Positions 35,494 to 44,788 of a DNA stretch of 64,000 nt are shown here, one piece after another. The DNA is from Gammaproteobacteria bacterium (GTDB taxonomy: Bacteria > Pseudomonadota > Gammaproteobacteria > Pseudomonadales > Halieaceae): positions 62,001-126,000 of the forward strand of contig JANSYN010000003.1 of assembly GCA_024742415.1 (NCBI GenBank). Direction: 5' to 3'. The notes beneath the pieces are model-generated. The model worked only from the letters and a program-made list of their open reading frames with translations, did not search any database and was not told the origin of the DNA. Position numbers and translations under genes: made by a program. The first letter of the stretch is position 1, and the number at the start of each line of letters is the position of its first letter.

Positions 35494-36114
35494 TCAAAAA
35501 GCCGTGCCGGCCCAGCTGCTGTCGTCAGGTGAAAGTGGCAGTTCGCCGTCAAACCGCATCGGCATCGGGTTGTAGCGAAGTACCTGTTTTGCACCGACCT
35601 CTGAGGTAAAAAAGCCCCAGACGGTCAGTTCCTTGATCTGGCAGATGAACGGAGCATCGCTAATGAACTGCCGCTGCACATTGGCGAAGTCGTACCAGGG
35701 CGAATCGGACGCGGCGTCCTCTAACTGCTCCATGATGTCCAGTTGTTGTGTGGCGTTGAGTTCGTCAAATGGCTTGCTATATTCCTGCGGGATACGCTGT
35801 TCCATATCCCGCAGTCCGGCGGTGAAAATTGCGCGCTCCTGATCATTGAACCAGTCTGCCGCCATGAGCTCGATGTAGGCAGGAACACCAGCGTCAATGG
35901 CCCCGGGCGTTGCAGTGCGCGGGATGACAATCTCGGCCATCGCGGCAATGATGCGCCGCTGTGCCGGACTCAGGTAATCCACCGGGGTCCTGATGTAATC
36001 CGGTGCGTTGGCCAGATAGCGCTCCTGCTCAGGCGTCAAGGTAAATCCCAGCTGGCTGGCGCTGGCGCCGGTGATAAGCAGGGTTGCGCACTGCATAAAC
36101 TCTCGTCGATTCAC
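35494..36114 (-). CDS. Gluconate 2-dehydrogenase subunit 3 family protein (Tat-exported small subunit)
   Basis: 206 aa from a GTG at 36114, fixed by AGGAG 9 bases upstream. The N-terminus NRREFMQCATLLITGASASQ is a twin-arginine signal, followed by the family segment LSPAQRRIIAAMAEIVIPRT. Such small subunits help fold and export the GMC flavoprotein partner; the GMC gene begins 9 bases after this stop. Known complexes also need a cytochrome c subunit, which is absent here. Confidence 0.88.
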   Translation of the reverse strand: MNRREFMQCATLLITGASASQLGFTLTPEQERYLANAPDYIRTPVDYLSPAQRRIIAAMAEIVIPRTATPGAIDAGVPAYIELMAADWFNDQERAIFTAGLRDMEQRIPQEYSKPFDELNATQQLDIMEQLEDAASDSPWYDFANVQRQFISDAPFICQIKELTVWGFFTSEVGAKQVLRYNPMPMRFDGELPLSPDDSSWAGTAF

Positions 36115-36133
36115 GATGTATTCTCCTGATGTC

Positions 36134-36406
36134 CTAGTGGCCACGCAGTTTCGCAAATACCATTGGCAGCAACAGAACTGCCGCGGCACTGCCGATACTG
36201 GCGTGGAGTTTGTAGCCTGAGGCGCCCAGGTAATAGCCCGCAGCCTTGAAAGCGCCGTAGCCCCAGTACACCGCCTCGACCTTTATCAGGTGGTAAAGCT
36301 CATAAAAGGCCGTCGCAGTAGCGGGCAGCAGGAAGTAGATATACAGCGCTAAACACAGCGCGATGATCCAGCGTCTGGTAGGTATTGTCATAGTTGATAT
36401 CGCCAT
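36134..36406 (-). CDS. Small two-helix membrane protein upstream of dehydrogenase subunits
   Basis: 90 aa from the ATG at 36406 (GGAG 11 bases upstream); a later ATG at 36391 is possible. Hydrophobic segments lie near residues 14-34 and 66-84, with Tyr/His-rich sequence between them. I do not recognise the family. It is 19 bases upstream of the Tat-exported subunit, in the place where a cytochrome subunit might be expected. It has no CxxCH, so it is not a c-type cytochrome; a role as membrane anchor is speculation. Confidence 0.65.
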   Translation of the reverse strand: MAISTMTIPTRRWIIALCLALYIYFLLPATATAFYELYHLIKVEAVYWGYGAFKAAGYYLGASGYKLHASIGSAAAVLLLPMVFAKLRGH

Positions 36407-36494
36407 GCGTTGGTGGTCTCCGAGGGCGCGTATGTGCCGCTGTGGCTGAACAGCCGGCACGGGCATTCATTTTGCGTAAAGCGACCGGTGCGAT

Positions 36495-37337
36495 TCACAG
36501 GTTCGTCCGAATAAAGGTAATGCCGTGTTCGTAAACTTCCTCACGCGAGGTAAACGCATTGCGCCACACGTTGGCTGCACTGGCCAGGTTCTGGTCTGTC
36601 GTGCCGAACGCCTCGATGACGAGCCAGCCTGAGTAATTAATCTTGCGCAGCGCTTCAAAAGTAGCGGCCCAGTCGACCTGGCCCGTTCCCAGTGTGCCAC
36701 GGTGGCTTTCGCTGAGGTGTATATGTTTGAGCGCCGGCGCGGCCCGGGCTAGCGCTACGCCGGGTGCGGGTTCTTCGATGTTGGCGTGGTGCGTGTCATA
36801 GTGAATACCGACGTTGTCCAGGCCGACCTGCTCCACCATGCGCGCACAGTCTGCCACGGTATTGATCAGGAACACTTCAAAGCGATTGAGAACCTCCAAT
36901 CCCAGGGTGATGCCCTGTGTTTGTGCATATTCACCGCAGGTGCGCAGGTAGTCTGCACACCACTGCCACTCCTTTTCGGTGGCGCCTGCGCCGGTAAAAT
37001 ATTTGTGTGCCTGGTAAATCCCTCCGATCAGAATGTCCGCTCCCAGCAGCGCCGCGCCGTCGATGCTGCGTTTGAGGTTCTCAACTGCCGCCGCACGAAT
37101 GCCCGGTTGGGCAGAAATCGGGTTGGCCTGTTCCCCCACGAACGCCGACGCGGTGCGTGCCAGGCCAAGCTCGTCGCAGGCCCGGGCCATTTGCAGGAGT
37201 TCCTGCTCGCTTTGTTCTGCAACGGGAATCTCCACCCCGTCGTAACCGCAGGCCGCCAGTGCCGCGAATACAGGTATGTCGCGGGGAGTAATGTGCGTGC
37301 CCCACAGCAGCATATTCATCCCTATTTTTATCGACAT
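36495..37337 (-). CDS. TIM-barrel sugar epimerase, D-tagatose/D-psicose 3-epimerase-like
   Basis: 280 aa of the sugar phosphate isomerase/epimerase (AP-endonuclease 2) superfamily. It starts MSIKIGMNMLLWGTHITPRD and carries HLSESHRGTLGTGQVDW near residue 210, which is characteristic of D-tagatose/D-psicose 3-epimerases, with metal-ligating Glu, Asp and His residues in GLEVLNRFE and GIHYDTHHANIEE. It would epimerise a ketose at C3, or act on a 3-keto sugar derivative in this context. ATG at 37337 with AGGCG. Confidence 0.85.
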   Translation of the reverse strand: MSIKIGMNMLLWGTHITPRDIPVFAALAACGYDGVEIPVAEQSEQELLQMARACDELGLARTASAFVGEQANPISAQPGIRAAAVENLKRSIDGAALLGADILIGGIYQAHKYFTGAGATEKEWQWCADYLRTCGEYAQTQGITLGLEVLNRFEVFLINTVADCARMVEQVGLDNVGIHYDTHHANIEEPAPGVALARAAPALKHIHLSESHRGTLGTGQVDWAATFEALRKINYSGWLVIEAFGTTDQNLASAANVWRNAFTSREEVYEHGITFIRTNL

Positions 37338-37384
37338 TCGCGCCTGCTCGCCTTTATCGGTATCAACAGCGGTAACGCTGGCAT

Positions 37385-38044
37385 CTAGGATAAACCCCTT
37401 ACGGGCACCAGAGCGCCGTGCACTGCTCGAGCAGCGTCTGAGCCAAGAAAACAGATCACATTGGCCAGGTCCTCAGGGTCTACCCACAGCGACGGATCAG
37501 CATCGGGCATACCGGCACGATTGGCCGGGGTATCGATCACGGTAGGTAAAACCGCGTTGACATTTATGCCCTGTCCGCGAACTTCATTTGCCAGGCTTTC
37601 GGTGATGCGCATCACAGTGCTTTTGGAGGCACAGTAAGCCGACATATCCGCCTGGCCCTGAAGCGCGCCATAGGCACCGATGTTAACGATACTGCCGCGA
37701 GTACGTGCCAGCAGCCTGGGTACCGCTATGCTCAGCACGTTGCGCAAGGTGGTGACGTTGATCCTGAACAGGAAATCCCAGTCGGCGTCATCCGACCAGG
37801 CAGCGGCGCCCATCGCGAAACCGCCCGCGATGTTAAACACGCCGTCAAAATCACCCATCGCATCAAAACAGCCCGCGACTGCCTCGGGCGCAGTCAGGTC
37901 AACCACGTGACGCTGGTCGGTTACCTCGTCAAAGGCAATATCCAGTTCGTGGACCAAAGCACCGTGCTGACGGGCCACCGAGCAGACTGCGCGACCCAAT
38001 GCGCCGTTGGCGCCGGTTACGACGAAGGTTTTTCCTTGCAACAT
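37385..38044 (-). CDS. Short-chain dehydrogenase/reductase lacking the catalytic serine
   Basis: 219 aa, shorter than common SDRs. TGANGALG (10-17) and YCASK (Tyr137, Lys141) are present, but the position 13 residues before the Tyr, normally Ser, is Ala124 in NIGAYGAL. It may use another residue, accept an unusual substrate or be non-enzymatic. Its neighbours are sugar enzymes and a sugar permease, so a polyol or keto-sugar substrate is reasonable. GAGG lies 12 bases before the ATG. Confidence 0.82.
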   Translation of the reverse strand: MLQGKTFVVTGANGALGRAVCSVARQHGALVHELDIAFDEVTDQRHVVDLTAPEAVAGCFDAMGDFDGVFNIAGGFAMGAAAWSDDADWDFLFRINVTTLRNVLSIAVPRLLARTRGSIVNIGAYGALQGQADMSAYCASKSTVMRITESLANEVRGQGINVNAVLPTVIDTPANRAGMPDADPSLWVDPEDLANVICFLGSDAARAVHGALVPVRGLS

Positions 38045-38140
38045 TTATCTCATCCTCTGTGTTGTAGCGTCACGGCAGCCAGGCTGCCGTGTGTTCAAGG
38101 CGTTACTGCCGTTGCCTGCGTGCTGCCTGTGGCCGGAACA

Positions 38141-39424
38141 TCAGCTATCCCGACGGCGGTCGGCAAGCCAGATAATGCCAAATACCGGCAGCAGCAACAG
38201 GGGTACTATCGCAACCGACTGGAATGACTCCACAGACGCGTAACGTTCGACATCGATCAGAGCCTGCCCGCTAAGCAGGTCCAGCTGCGCGATGCCGCCG
38301 GCCGCTTCGAGTTTGGCCTTGTCGTAGATCGCACCCATCTGTGGCAATACAAACTGGATGGCCATGCCGCCGGCAAAGCCCATCAGCCCCAGTGCCAGTG
38401 CACCGCCTTTCGGGAAACGCTCTGCAATTATGCCCAGCATGGTTGGCCACAGGTAACACACACCAATGCCCCACACCGTGGCAGCCGCAAACGCCAGCAA
38501 CGGCGTATCGGCCAGGCTCAGCAGGTACAACCCCACGCCTGCCGCAAGACAGCTCACAAACATCAGCCCGATGGAAGAGATACGATCTACAATCGGCCCG
38601 GCAAAATGCCGCATCACAAACATCAGCGCGCTCACATACACCAGTAGCAGGATGCCCTGCATGCCGACAATCTTCGACAATGAGATATTCACCCATTGGC
38701 CGGGCGCTAATTCTGCGGTCGCGGTGAGGAACATGCAGGCCCAGAAAATCCAGAACATCGGGCGTTTCACCAGCTCGGCGAGCATCTCGCCGTAGCTGAC
38801 TCCCGCAGCAACGCGCTCAGTGACCGGGAACGCCGAAGTGGCGACCAGCCACAACAGGACGAGTGCCGGTGCCATCAGCACCAGCATGTTGAGCTTCCAG
38901 TCCCAACCGAAGCTTGCGATACCCACGCCGAGCAAACCGCCGATGACGATACCGGCAGGCCACCAGGCATGCAGGATATTCAGCCGGTGGGTTTTTTCCT
39001 CGGGGTACAACGCTGCAACCATGGGGTTGGAGGCAGCTTCCACTGCGCCCCAGCCAAGGCCAGTGAGCAGAAGGCTTACCAGCACCAGCGTGCCGACAGA
39101 ATCATCGATGGGCATCATCGTCGCCGCAAGCAGCCCTGCCGAGCCAGCGATATAGCCCAGGGCAGATAGCAGCAGCATTTTTTTCATGCCTATCAGGTCT
39201 ACCAGTGCACTGCCGAACAGCAGCGTCAATGCAAACCCGGTAAACGTGGCGCCCAGTGCCTCGCCAAGCAAGGTCGCCGAGTTGGCCAGGTCGATCTCAT
39301 CATAGATATTGGCCTGTAAATCCGGCGCGATATTGGCGCGCACCGCGAAGCCAAGTCCAATCATGAAGATGGAAAGATTGCCCACATAATAGAGGCGCTT
39401 GCGGTCGATTACGTGTTCGGTCAT
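38141..39424 (-). CDS. MFS transporter, probably sugar-specific
   Basis: 427 aa with about twelve membrane helices. LFGSALVDLIGMKKMLLLSA is the MFS loop 2-3 signature region, and GWGAVEAASNPMVAALYPEEKTHRLN-type sequence (positions about 38985-39065) resembles FucP/sugar-proton symporters. It lies among sugar epimerase, isomerase and kinase genes, so it likely imports the xylose-containing sugar or oxidised sugar product across the inner membrane. Specificity cannot be read from the sequence. Confidence 0.85.
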   Translation of the reverse strand: MTEHVIDRKRLYYVGNLSIFMIGLGFAVRANIAPDLQANIYDEIDLANSATLLGEALGATFTGFALTLLFGSALVDLIGMKKMLLLSALGYIAGSAGLLAATMMPIDDSVGTLVLVSLLLTGLGWGAVEAASNPMVAALYPEEKTHRLNILHAWWPAGIVIGGLLGVGIASFGWDWKLNMLVLMAPALVLLWLVATSAFPVTERVAAGVSYGEMLAELVKRPMFWIFWACMFLTATAELAPGQWVNISLSKIVGMQGILLLVYVSALMFVMRHFAGPIVDRISSIGLMFVSCLAAGVGLYLLSLADTPLLAFAAATVWGIGVCYLWPTMLGIIAERFPKGGALALGLMGFAGGMAIQFVLPQMGAIYDKAKLEAAGGIAQLDLLSGQALIDVERYASVESFQSVAIVPLLLLPVFGIIWLADRRRDS

Positions 39425-39470
39425 GCGATAGGCTCCGAATTATAATTATGTTGCGGTTGTGGCAGCGTCA

Positions 39471-40526
39471 CTAATCGATGCCCAGTATACGCCTGTTACT
39501 GGCTTCATCGGCAGCGGCGCCGGCAAAGTCATCAAAGGCCTTGTCGGTGGTACGAATAATGTGGCGATTGATGAACTCTACACCCTCACGGGCACCGTCT
39601 TCGGGGTGTTTCAGGCAGCACTCCCACTCCAGCACAGCCCACCCGCTGAAGTGATAGCGCGCCAGCTGGCTGAAAATCGCGCTGAAATCGATCTGGCCGT
39701 CTCCCAGGGAACGAAAGCGCCCGGGGCGATCGACCCAGCTCTGGTAGCCACCGTACACACCACTGCGACCGTTGGGGTTGAACTCTGCGTCCTTGACGTG
39801 AAACATCTTGATGCGCTCGTGATAGATATCGATGAACTGTAGATAGTCGAGCTGCTGCAGCATAAAGTGACTGGGGTCGTAGAGTATGTTGCACCGTGTA
39901 TGGTTGCCGGTTGCCTCCAGGAAGCGTTCGAAGGTCACGCCGTCGTGGAGATCCTCACCGGGGTGAATTTCGTAGCAGACATCCACGCCCGCTGTTTCAA
40001 AGGCATCCAGTATCGGTAGCCAGCGATCAGCCAGTTCCCTGAACCCGGTTTCTACCAACCCCTGTGGTCGCTGCGGCCAGGGGTACAGGGTGTGCCACAA
40101 TAAAGCGCCGGAAAATGTCGCATGCGCGCGCAGTCCGAGATTGGCGCTGGCTCTGGCCGCCAGTAGTAATTGATCGACTGCCCACGCCTGTCTGGCGCCC
40201 GGGTTGCCATGCACCCGGGGTGGCGCAAAGCCATCGAACTGCTGGTCATAGGCCGGGTGCACCGCAACGAGCTGGCCCTGCAAGTGCGTGGACAACTCGG
40301 TAATTTCCACGCCATTATTGGCACAAATGCCGCGCAGCTCATCGCAGTAATCCTTACTTTCGGCGGCCTTGTCCAGGTCAATCAGCCCCGCCTCCCATGT
40401 CGGCAATTGTATTCCCTTGTAGCCAAGATCGCCGGCCCAACGCGTAATGTTGTCCAGCGTGTCGAACGGGGCCTGATCGCTGGCGAACTGGGCGAGAAAA
40501 ATCGCGGGTCCCTGCATTTTTGACAT
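39471..40526 (-). CDS. TIM-barrel sugar phosphate isomerase/epimerase family protein
   Basis: 351 aa, longer than the epimerase at 36495. Metal-site motifs typical of the superfamily occur in order: VCYEIHPGEDLHDG (Glu, His), NILYDPSHFMLQQ (Asp, His), MFHVKDAEF (His, Asp) and WAVLEWECCLK (Glu). Members include hydroxypyruvate isomerase, inosose dehydratase and TIM-barrel glycoside lyases that cleave 3-keto glycosides. The gene is paired with a Gfo/Idh/MocA oxidoreductase only 3 bases upstream, a pairing common in inositol and keto-sugar pathways. Exact reaction unknown. Confidence 0.85.
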   Translation of the reverse strand: MSKMQGPAIFLAQFASDQAPFDTLDNITRWAGDLGYKGIQLPTWEAGLIDLDKAAESKDYCDELRGICANNGVEITELSTHLQGQLVAVHPAYDQQFDGFAPPRVHGNPGARQAWAVDQLLLAARASANLGLRAHATFSGALLWHTLYPWPQRPQGLVETGFRELADRWLPILDAFETAGVDVCYEIHPGEDLHDGVTFERFLEATGNHTRCNILYDPSHFMLQQLDYLQFIDIYHERIKMFHVKDAEFNPNGRSGVYGGYQSWVDRPGRFRSLGDGQIDFSAIFSQLARYHFSGWAVLEWECCLKHPEDGAREGVEFINRHIIRTTDKAFDDFAGAAADEASNRRILGID

Positions 40527-40529
40527 GTG

Positions 40530-41702
40530 CTATTCCTCGTTAGATAACTGCGTAGAAAAGGTGTGCCATTTTTGCTCGCTGTTGCTTGCCGCAACTGCCA
40601 GCTCGATAAAAGCCATGCCGCGAATGGCCGCTTCAATGCCGGGACAATCCTGGCCGCGTTCGCCGGGCGTCTCACCTAGCTCATAGGCGCGGATCTGTTC
40701 GGCAAAGGCGCAGTAGAGGTTGGCAAACGCCTCCAGGTAGCCTTCCGGATGCCCCATGGGCGTGCGCGTGTTGAGGCTGGCCAGGCTACCCAGGTAGGCG
40801 CCGCCCGTGCGCAGCATCTGCGCCGGACGATCATTGGTTTTCAGCCACAACGTATTCGGCTCTTGTTGTGTCCACGCCAGACCGCCCTTGTCGCCGTACA
40901 CACGCAGGCTCAGGGCGTTTTCCTCGCCGACACAGACCTGGCTGGCATGCAGCAACCCTTTGGCGCCGTTGTTAAACCGTAACAGCACTGCGCCATCGTC
41001 ATCGAGCGTACGGCCTGGGACAAACGAAGTCAGGTCGGAACAGAGCTGGATGATTTGCAGCCCCGACACGTACTCTGCCAGGTTGGCTGCATGGACACCG
41101 ATGTCTCCCATGCAACTGCTGACGCCGGCCTGCGCGGGATCCAGGCGCCATGCCGCTTGCTTGTTATCCTGAGCTTCCTGGTTGTCTGCCAACCAACCCT
41201 GCGGGTACTCAACGACGATCTTGCGCAGGGTACCCAGTTCGCCGGTAGCGACTCTCGCCCGCGCCTCTTTAACCAGCGGATAACCGGCGTAGGTGTGGGT
41301 CAGGCCGTAGAGCAAGCCGGTTTCGCGCAGCAGGCTGCGCAGTTCCAGGGACTGCGCGAGGTCGAGCGTGGCGGGCTTGTCTGACAGCACGTGAAAACCG
41401 GCCCGCAACGCCGCCTCGGCTACCGGGAAGTGCAGGTTATTGGGAGTCACAATGGCAACGAATTGCATACGCTCAGTGGCCGGCAAAGCCGCTTCTGCCG
41501 CCATCATGTGTGTGTAGCTGTCGTACACGCGGCGGGCATCGAGATACAGCGCGGCCCCGGAACGCTGCGAGCGCTCTGCGTCGGCGCTAAATGCACCGCA
41601 GACCAGTTCAATTTCACCATCCAGTGCGGCGGCCATGCGGTGCACGGCTCCGATAAAGGCGCCCTCGCCGCCTCCGACCATTCCCATCCTGATTTTTCCC
41701 AC
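40530..41702 (-). CDS. Gfo/Idh/MocA-family NAD(P)-dependent oxidoreductase
   Basis: 390 aa. It begins at a GTG (41702) with AGGAGAG 6-8 bases upstream and shows the Rossmann start MGMVGGGEGAFIGAVHR, VLSDKPATLDL (an E/DKP motif variant) and the active-site helix GDIGVHAANLAEY with the Asp-His pair. The family oxidises or reduces sugars, inositols and sugar derivatives, including at C3. Together with the TIM-barrel partner it could process 3-keto glycosides; this is inference from gene pairing. Confidence 0.88.
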   Translation of the reverse strand: MGKIRMGMVGGGEGAFIGAVHRMAAALDGEIELVCGAFSADAERSQRSGAALYLDARRVYDSYTHMMAAEAALPATERMQFVAIVTPNNLHFPVAEAALRAGFHVLSDKPATLDLAQSLELRSLLRETGLLYGLTHTYAGYPLVKEARARVATGELGTLRKIVVEYPQGWLADNQEAQDNKQAAWRLDPAQAGVSSCMGDIGVHAANLAEYVSGLQIIQLCSDLTSFVPGRTLDDDGAVLLRFNNGAKGLLHASQVCVGEENALSLRVYGDKGGLAWTQQEPNTLWLKTNDRPAQMLRTGGAYLGSLASLNTRTPMGHPEGYLEAFANLYCAFAEQIRAYELGETPGERGQDCPGIEAAIRGMAFIELAVAASNSEQKWHTFSTQLSNEE

Positions 41703-41768
41703 TGTTTGCTCTCCTGCGGCGCTATCTTCTGTGTAAGTGGATGTCCAGCACGCGTTGTGCAGACCTGT

Positions 41769-43103
41769 CTACAGGAACTGGTTAATCACGTTTTCACACC
41801 ATTCCTGCCTGCCACTGGTGTGCGCAGGCTCGCCGCCCGCGATCGCCAGGTCACGCAAGGCTGTCAGGTCAAGTGCGCCGCGTGTAAACGCTGCGCCATC
41901 GCCACTGTCGAAACTGCTGTAGCGGTCAAGCTTGTACGCATTGAGGGCACCGTTGTCGACAATGGCGAAGGCCGCTTCCAGAGCGCGGGCAAACGTGTCC
42001 ATGCTGCCGATGTGGCCGATGAAAATATCTTCCAGATCCACTGATTCACGCCGCACCTTGGCATCGAAGTTGAGTCCGCCATGGCCAAGGCCACCGTTGG
42101 CCAGTATCACCAGCATCGCATGTACGGCATCATACAGATCAGTGGCAAACTGATCGGTATCCCAACCGTTCTGTGGGTCACCCCGGTTGGCGTCGATACT
42201 GCCGAGCAGGCCTGCGTCAGTGCACATCTGCAACTCGTGCGCGAAGCTGTGGCCGGCCAGGGTGGCATGATTGGCCTCAATATTGAGTTTAAAGTCGCCG
42301 TCCAGGTCAAAGTGGCGCAGGAAGCCGATGACTGTTTGCGCATCGAAATCATACTGGTGTTTGCATGGCTCCATCGGTTTCGGTTCGATCAGGAAGGTGC
42401 CGGTAAAACCAATACTGCGCCCATAGTCACGGGCCGCGTGCAGGAAGCGCGCAAGGTGTTCCAGCTCGCGTTGGGTGTTGGTGTTGAGCAGGCTGGCATA
42501 CCCTTCCCTGCCGCCCCAGAAGACGTAGTTCTCCCCACCCAGCGCAACCGTGGCATCCAGCGCGGCTTTTACCTGTGCCGCAGCATGGGTGACCACGGCA
42601 AAGTCGGGATTGGTGGCCGCACCATTCATGTAGCGCGGATGGCTAAACAAATTGGCCGTGCCCCACAACAGCTTCATGCCGGTACTCTGTTGGCGCTGGG
42701 CGGCCAGTTCTACCATTGCCGCCAGGTTGTTTTCGCTGTGTGCGATACTGCTGCCTTCGGGCGCCATGTCGCGATCGTGGAAGCAGTAGTAAGGCGTGCC
42801 GAGCTTGGTAAAGAACTCAAAGGCTGCATCCATACGCTGGTGTGCGGCGCGCATAGGGTCTGGTGCGTCATCCCACGGGAAGCGCTGTGTATCGTCACCG
42901 AAAGGGTCTGCGCCCCTGGCGCAAAAGGTGTGCCAGTAGCACACGGCAAAACGCAGATGCTCAGCCATGGTGCGCTCGCCCACTTTGCGGTTGGCGTCGT
43001 AAAACTTGAACGCCAGGGGGTTGTCGGAGCCGCGGCCTTCATACTGGATCCTGCCAATGCCGGGAAAGTACTCCCGATCGCCCGTAAAATATGAAGCCGT
43101 CAT
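41769..43103 (-). CDS. xylA: Xylose isomerase
   Basis: 444 aa from the ATG at 43103 (AGGGAGA 7 bases upstream), the expected length for a class II xylose isomerase; the longer upstream frame is rejected. [26 protein letters not shown] and [19 protein letters not shown] carry the metal-binding Glu, His and Asp residues. It converts D-xylose to D-xylulose in the cytoplasm. The kinase gene xylB is 19 bases upstream and a regulator is divergent, a full xylose module. It opens the run towards the oxidoreductases. Confidence 0.96.
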   Translation of the reverse strand: MTASYFTGDREYFPGIGRIQYEGRGSDNPLAFKFYDANRKVGERTMAEHLRFAVCYWHTFCARGADPFGDDTQRFPWDDAPDPMRAAHQRMDAAFEFFTKLGTPYYCFHDRDMAPEGSSIAHSENNLAAMVELAAQRQQSTGMKLLWGTANLFSHPRYMNGAATNPDFAVVTHAAAQVKAALDATVALGGENYVFWGGREGYASLLNTNTQRELEHLARFLHAARDYGRSIGFTGTFLIEPKPMEPCKHQYDFDAQTVIGFLRHFDLDGDFKLNIEANHATLAGHSFAHELQMCTDAGLLGSIDANRGDPQNGWDTDQFATDLYDAVHAMLVILANGGLGHGGLNFDAKVRRESVDLEDIFIGHIGSMDTFARALEAAFAIVDNGALNAYKLDRYSSFDSGDGAAFTRGALDLTALRDLAIAGGEPAHTSGRQEWCENVINQFL

Positions 43104-43122
43104 GGGGTGTCTCCCTTGGAAA

Positions 43123-44604
43123 TCATTCGTACAACGCGCGAACAAGCTGCACATGGCGCTGGTAGTTGGCGTAGCTGTCCTGGTAAAGCGTGGCGTGAGC
43201 TGCATTGGGTGTGCAGCACCGCTGTGGGTCTTCCTTGAGTTGTGAATCAACAAGGCTGATCAGTTCGCTGCGGCTGCCACCGTGTTGTGTCCACATCGCC
43301 TGCAACGCCGCGCCCAGTGCGGCACCTTCATCCAGCGTTTGCACACTCACGCGCATCTGCAGGATATCTGCCACCATCTGGCGCCATACCGCACTGCCGG
43401 CACCACCGCCGGTCAGGCGCAGCGAATCTGTTCGAGCGCCCAGTGCGTGCAACTTGTCCAGGCCCGCACGCAGGCTGTACACCGAAGACTCCATCGCCGA
43501 ACGCAGCAGGTTCGCTGCGCTGTAATTGGATGTCGTCAGGCCAAACAGGCTGGCACTTGCGCGCGGCAGGTTGGGCGTGCGCTCACCATTGAAGAACGGC
43601 AGTGTGAGCACGCCGTCGCTGCCGGGACTCGCCGCTTGCACCTGGGCATCCACCTGGGCAACCTCGAGTTCGAGGAGCGCGCGGGTCAGTTCAGTAGATG
43701 CCGTACAGTTCATGGTGCAAACGAGCGCCAGCCAGCCACCGGTGGCATCACAGAACGCCGCAACTTGACCACCGGTATCGATGATGGGCCTGTCACTGTA
43801 GCTGAAGATTGTTCCGGACGTGCCCAGGCTCACCGTGGTGCGGCCGGTGGCGACGCTGCCGGTACCTATGGCGGCCATCATGTTGTCGCCAGAGCCGGTT
43901 GCCACTGCAATGCCCGCGGGCAGGCCCAGCGCGCTGGCCGCCTGCGTGCGCAAGCTGCCGATGGTAGTGCCGGGCTCAACCAGCGGTGGCAGGCACTCCT
44001 GCAATTCGCGCTGGCTATCAATGGCCGTGAGCACGGCGGAGTTCCAGCAACGCTGGCGTACGTCCAGCAGGCCGGTGCCTGACGCATCGCCATACTCCAT
44101 CGTGTACTCGCCGGTCAGGTAATAGTTCAGGTAATCGTGGGGTAACAGTATCGTGGCCAATGCCGCGTAGCGCTGCGGGTGACACTGCTGCAGCCAGAGA
44201 ATTTTTGGGGCAGTGTATCCGGGAAGCACCGGATTGCCGGTATGCGCAATGCAGGCCTCAACGCCCCCCAGCGCTGCGGTAAGCTGCTCGCATTGGGTGA
44301 CGGTTGCGGTGTCGCACCAGAGCTTGACGGGAGCCAGAACCGCGCCAGTCTTGTCCAACGGCACAAAGCCGTGTTGCTGACCCGATACTGCCAACGCCTT
44401 AACCGAACGCCTGAGCCCAGGGTCCAGTTGTGCGCAGCAGTCCTGCAGAGCATCCAGCCACCACTGCGCCTGTTGCTCGCGCGTGCCATCGGCGTGACTG
44501 ACGAGCGTCAGCGTGGCCGAGGCGATATCAGCAATGCGGCCTGCCTGCGCGTCATAGATCAGCGCCTTGACGCTTTGTGTGCCAACGTCAATACCCAGGT
44601 ACAT
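43123..44604 (-). CDS. xylB: Xylulokinase
   Basis: 493 aa from the ATG at 44604 ([16 protein letters not shown], aligning with known XylB starts); a GTG four codons earlier is an alternative, and neither has a clear ribosome-binding site. FGGY-kinase motifs include [29 protein letters not shown] with the catalytic Asp, and [20 protein letters not shown] in the ATPase domain. It phosphorylates D-xylulose to xylulose-5-phosphate for the pentose phosphate pathway. First gene of the minus-strand island, divergent from the regulator at 44789. Confidence 0.95.
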   Translation of the reverse strand: MYLGIDVGTQSVKALIYDAQAGRIADIASATLTLVSHADGTREQQAQWWLDALQDCCAQLDPGLRRSVKALAVSGQQHGFVPLDKTGAVLAPVKLWCDTATVTQCEQLTAALGGVEACIAHTGNPVLPGYTAPKILWLQQCHPQRYAALATILLPHDYLNYYLTGEYTMEYGDASGTGLLDVRQRCWNSAVLTAIDSQRELQECLPPLVEPGTTIGSLRTQAASALGLPAGIAVATGSGDNMMAAIGTGSVATGRTTVSLGTSGTIFSYSDRPIIDTGGQVAAFCDATGGWLALVCTMNCTASTELTRALLELEVAQVDAQVQAASPGSDGVLTLPFFNGERTPNLPRASASLFGLTTSNYSAANLLRSAMESSVYSLRAGLDKLHALGARTDSLRLTGGGAGSAVWRQMVADILQMRVSVQTLDEGAALGAALQAMWTQHGGSRSELISLVDSQLKEDPQRCCTPNAAHATLYQDSYANYQRHVQLVRALYE

Positions 44605-44740
44605 GAACGCTGTCACTGGCCGGGGCGACGGTATTGCAGAGCATGATCGACCTCAATTTATGGTTAGTCTTTGGGTCTTGAGCCGTCCGGTACAAGTGTG
44701 CGGCCGACTCCGTCATGATCTACTGACACTGGGCCAAGTT

Positions 44741-44769
44741 CTTGTATAGAATCCCTGTTAACTTGTATA
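44741..44769 (+). promoter_or_regulatory. Tandem direct repeats CTTGTATA, 21-bp spacing
   Basis: CTTGTATA occurs at 44741-44748 and 44762-44769, start-to-start distance 21 bases (two helical turns), in the divergent promoter region between xylB and the AraC-type regulator. Direct repeats at this spacing are the usual operator form for AraC-family activators, so these are the best candidate sites for the adjacent regulator. Confidence 0.45.
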
Positions 44770-44771
44770 AA
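44742..44771 (+). promoter_or_regulatory. Candidate promoter of the AraC-type regulator
   Basis: TTGTAT at 44742-44747 and TATAAA at 44766-44771 with an 18-base spacer overlap the direct repeats. The start codon is only 17 bases after the -10, which would give a very short leader and fits the lack of a Shine-Dalgarno site; a second in-frame ATG at 44843 would give a longer leader. Confidence 0.35.
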
Positions 44772-44788
44772 TTCGGCGTGCACGACCT

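Noticed and set aside
42081-43094. Long antisense frame (337 codons) opposite xylose isomerase
   Set aside because: Shadow frame of a well-supported xylA gene; its translation resembles no family.
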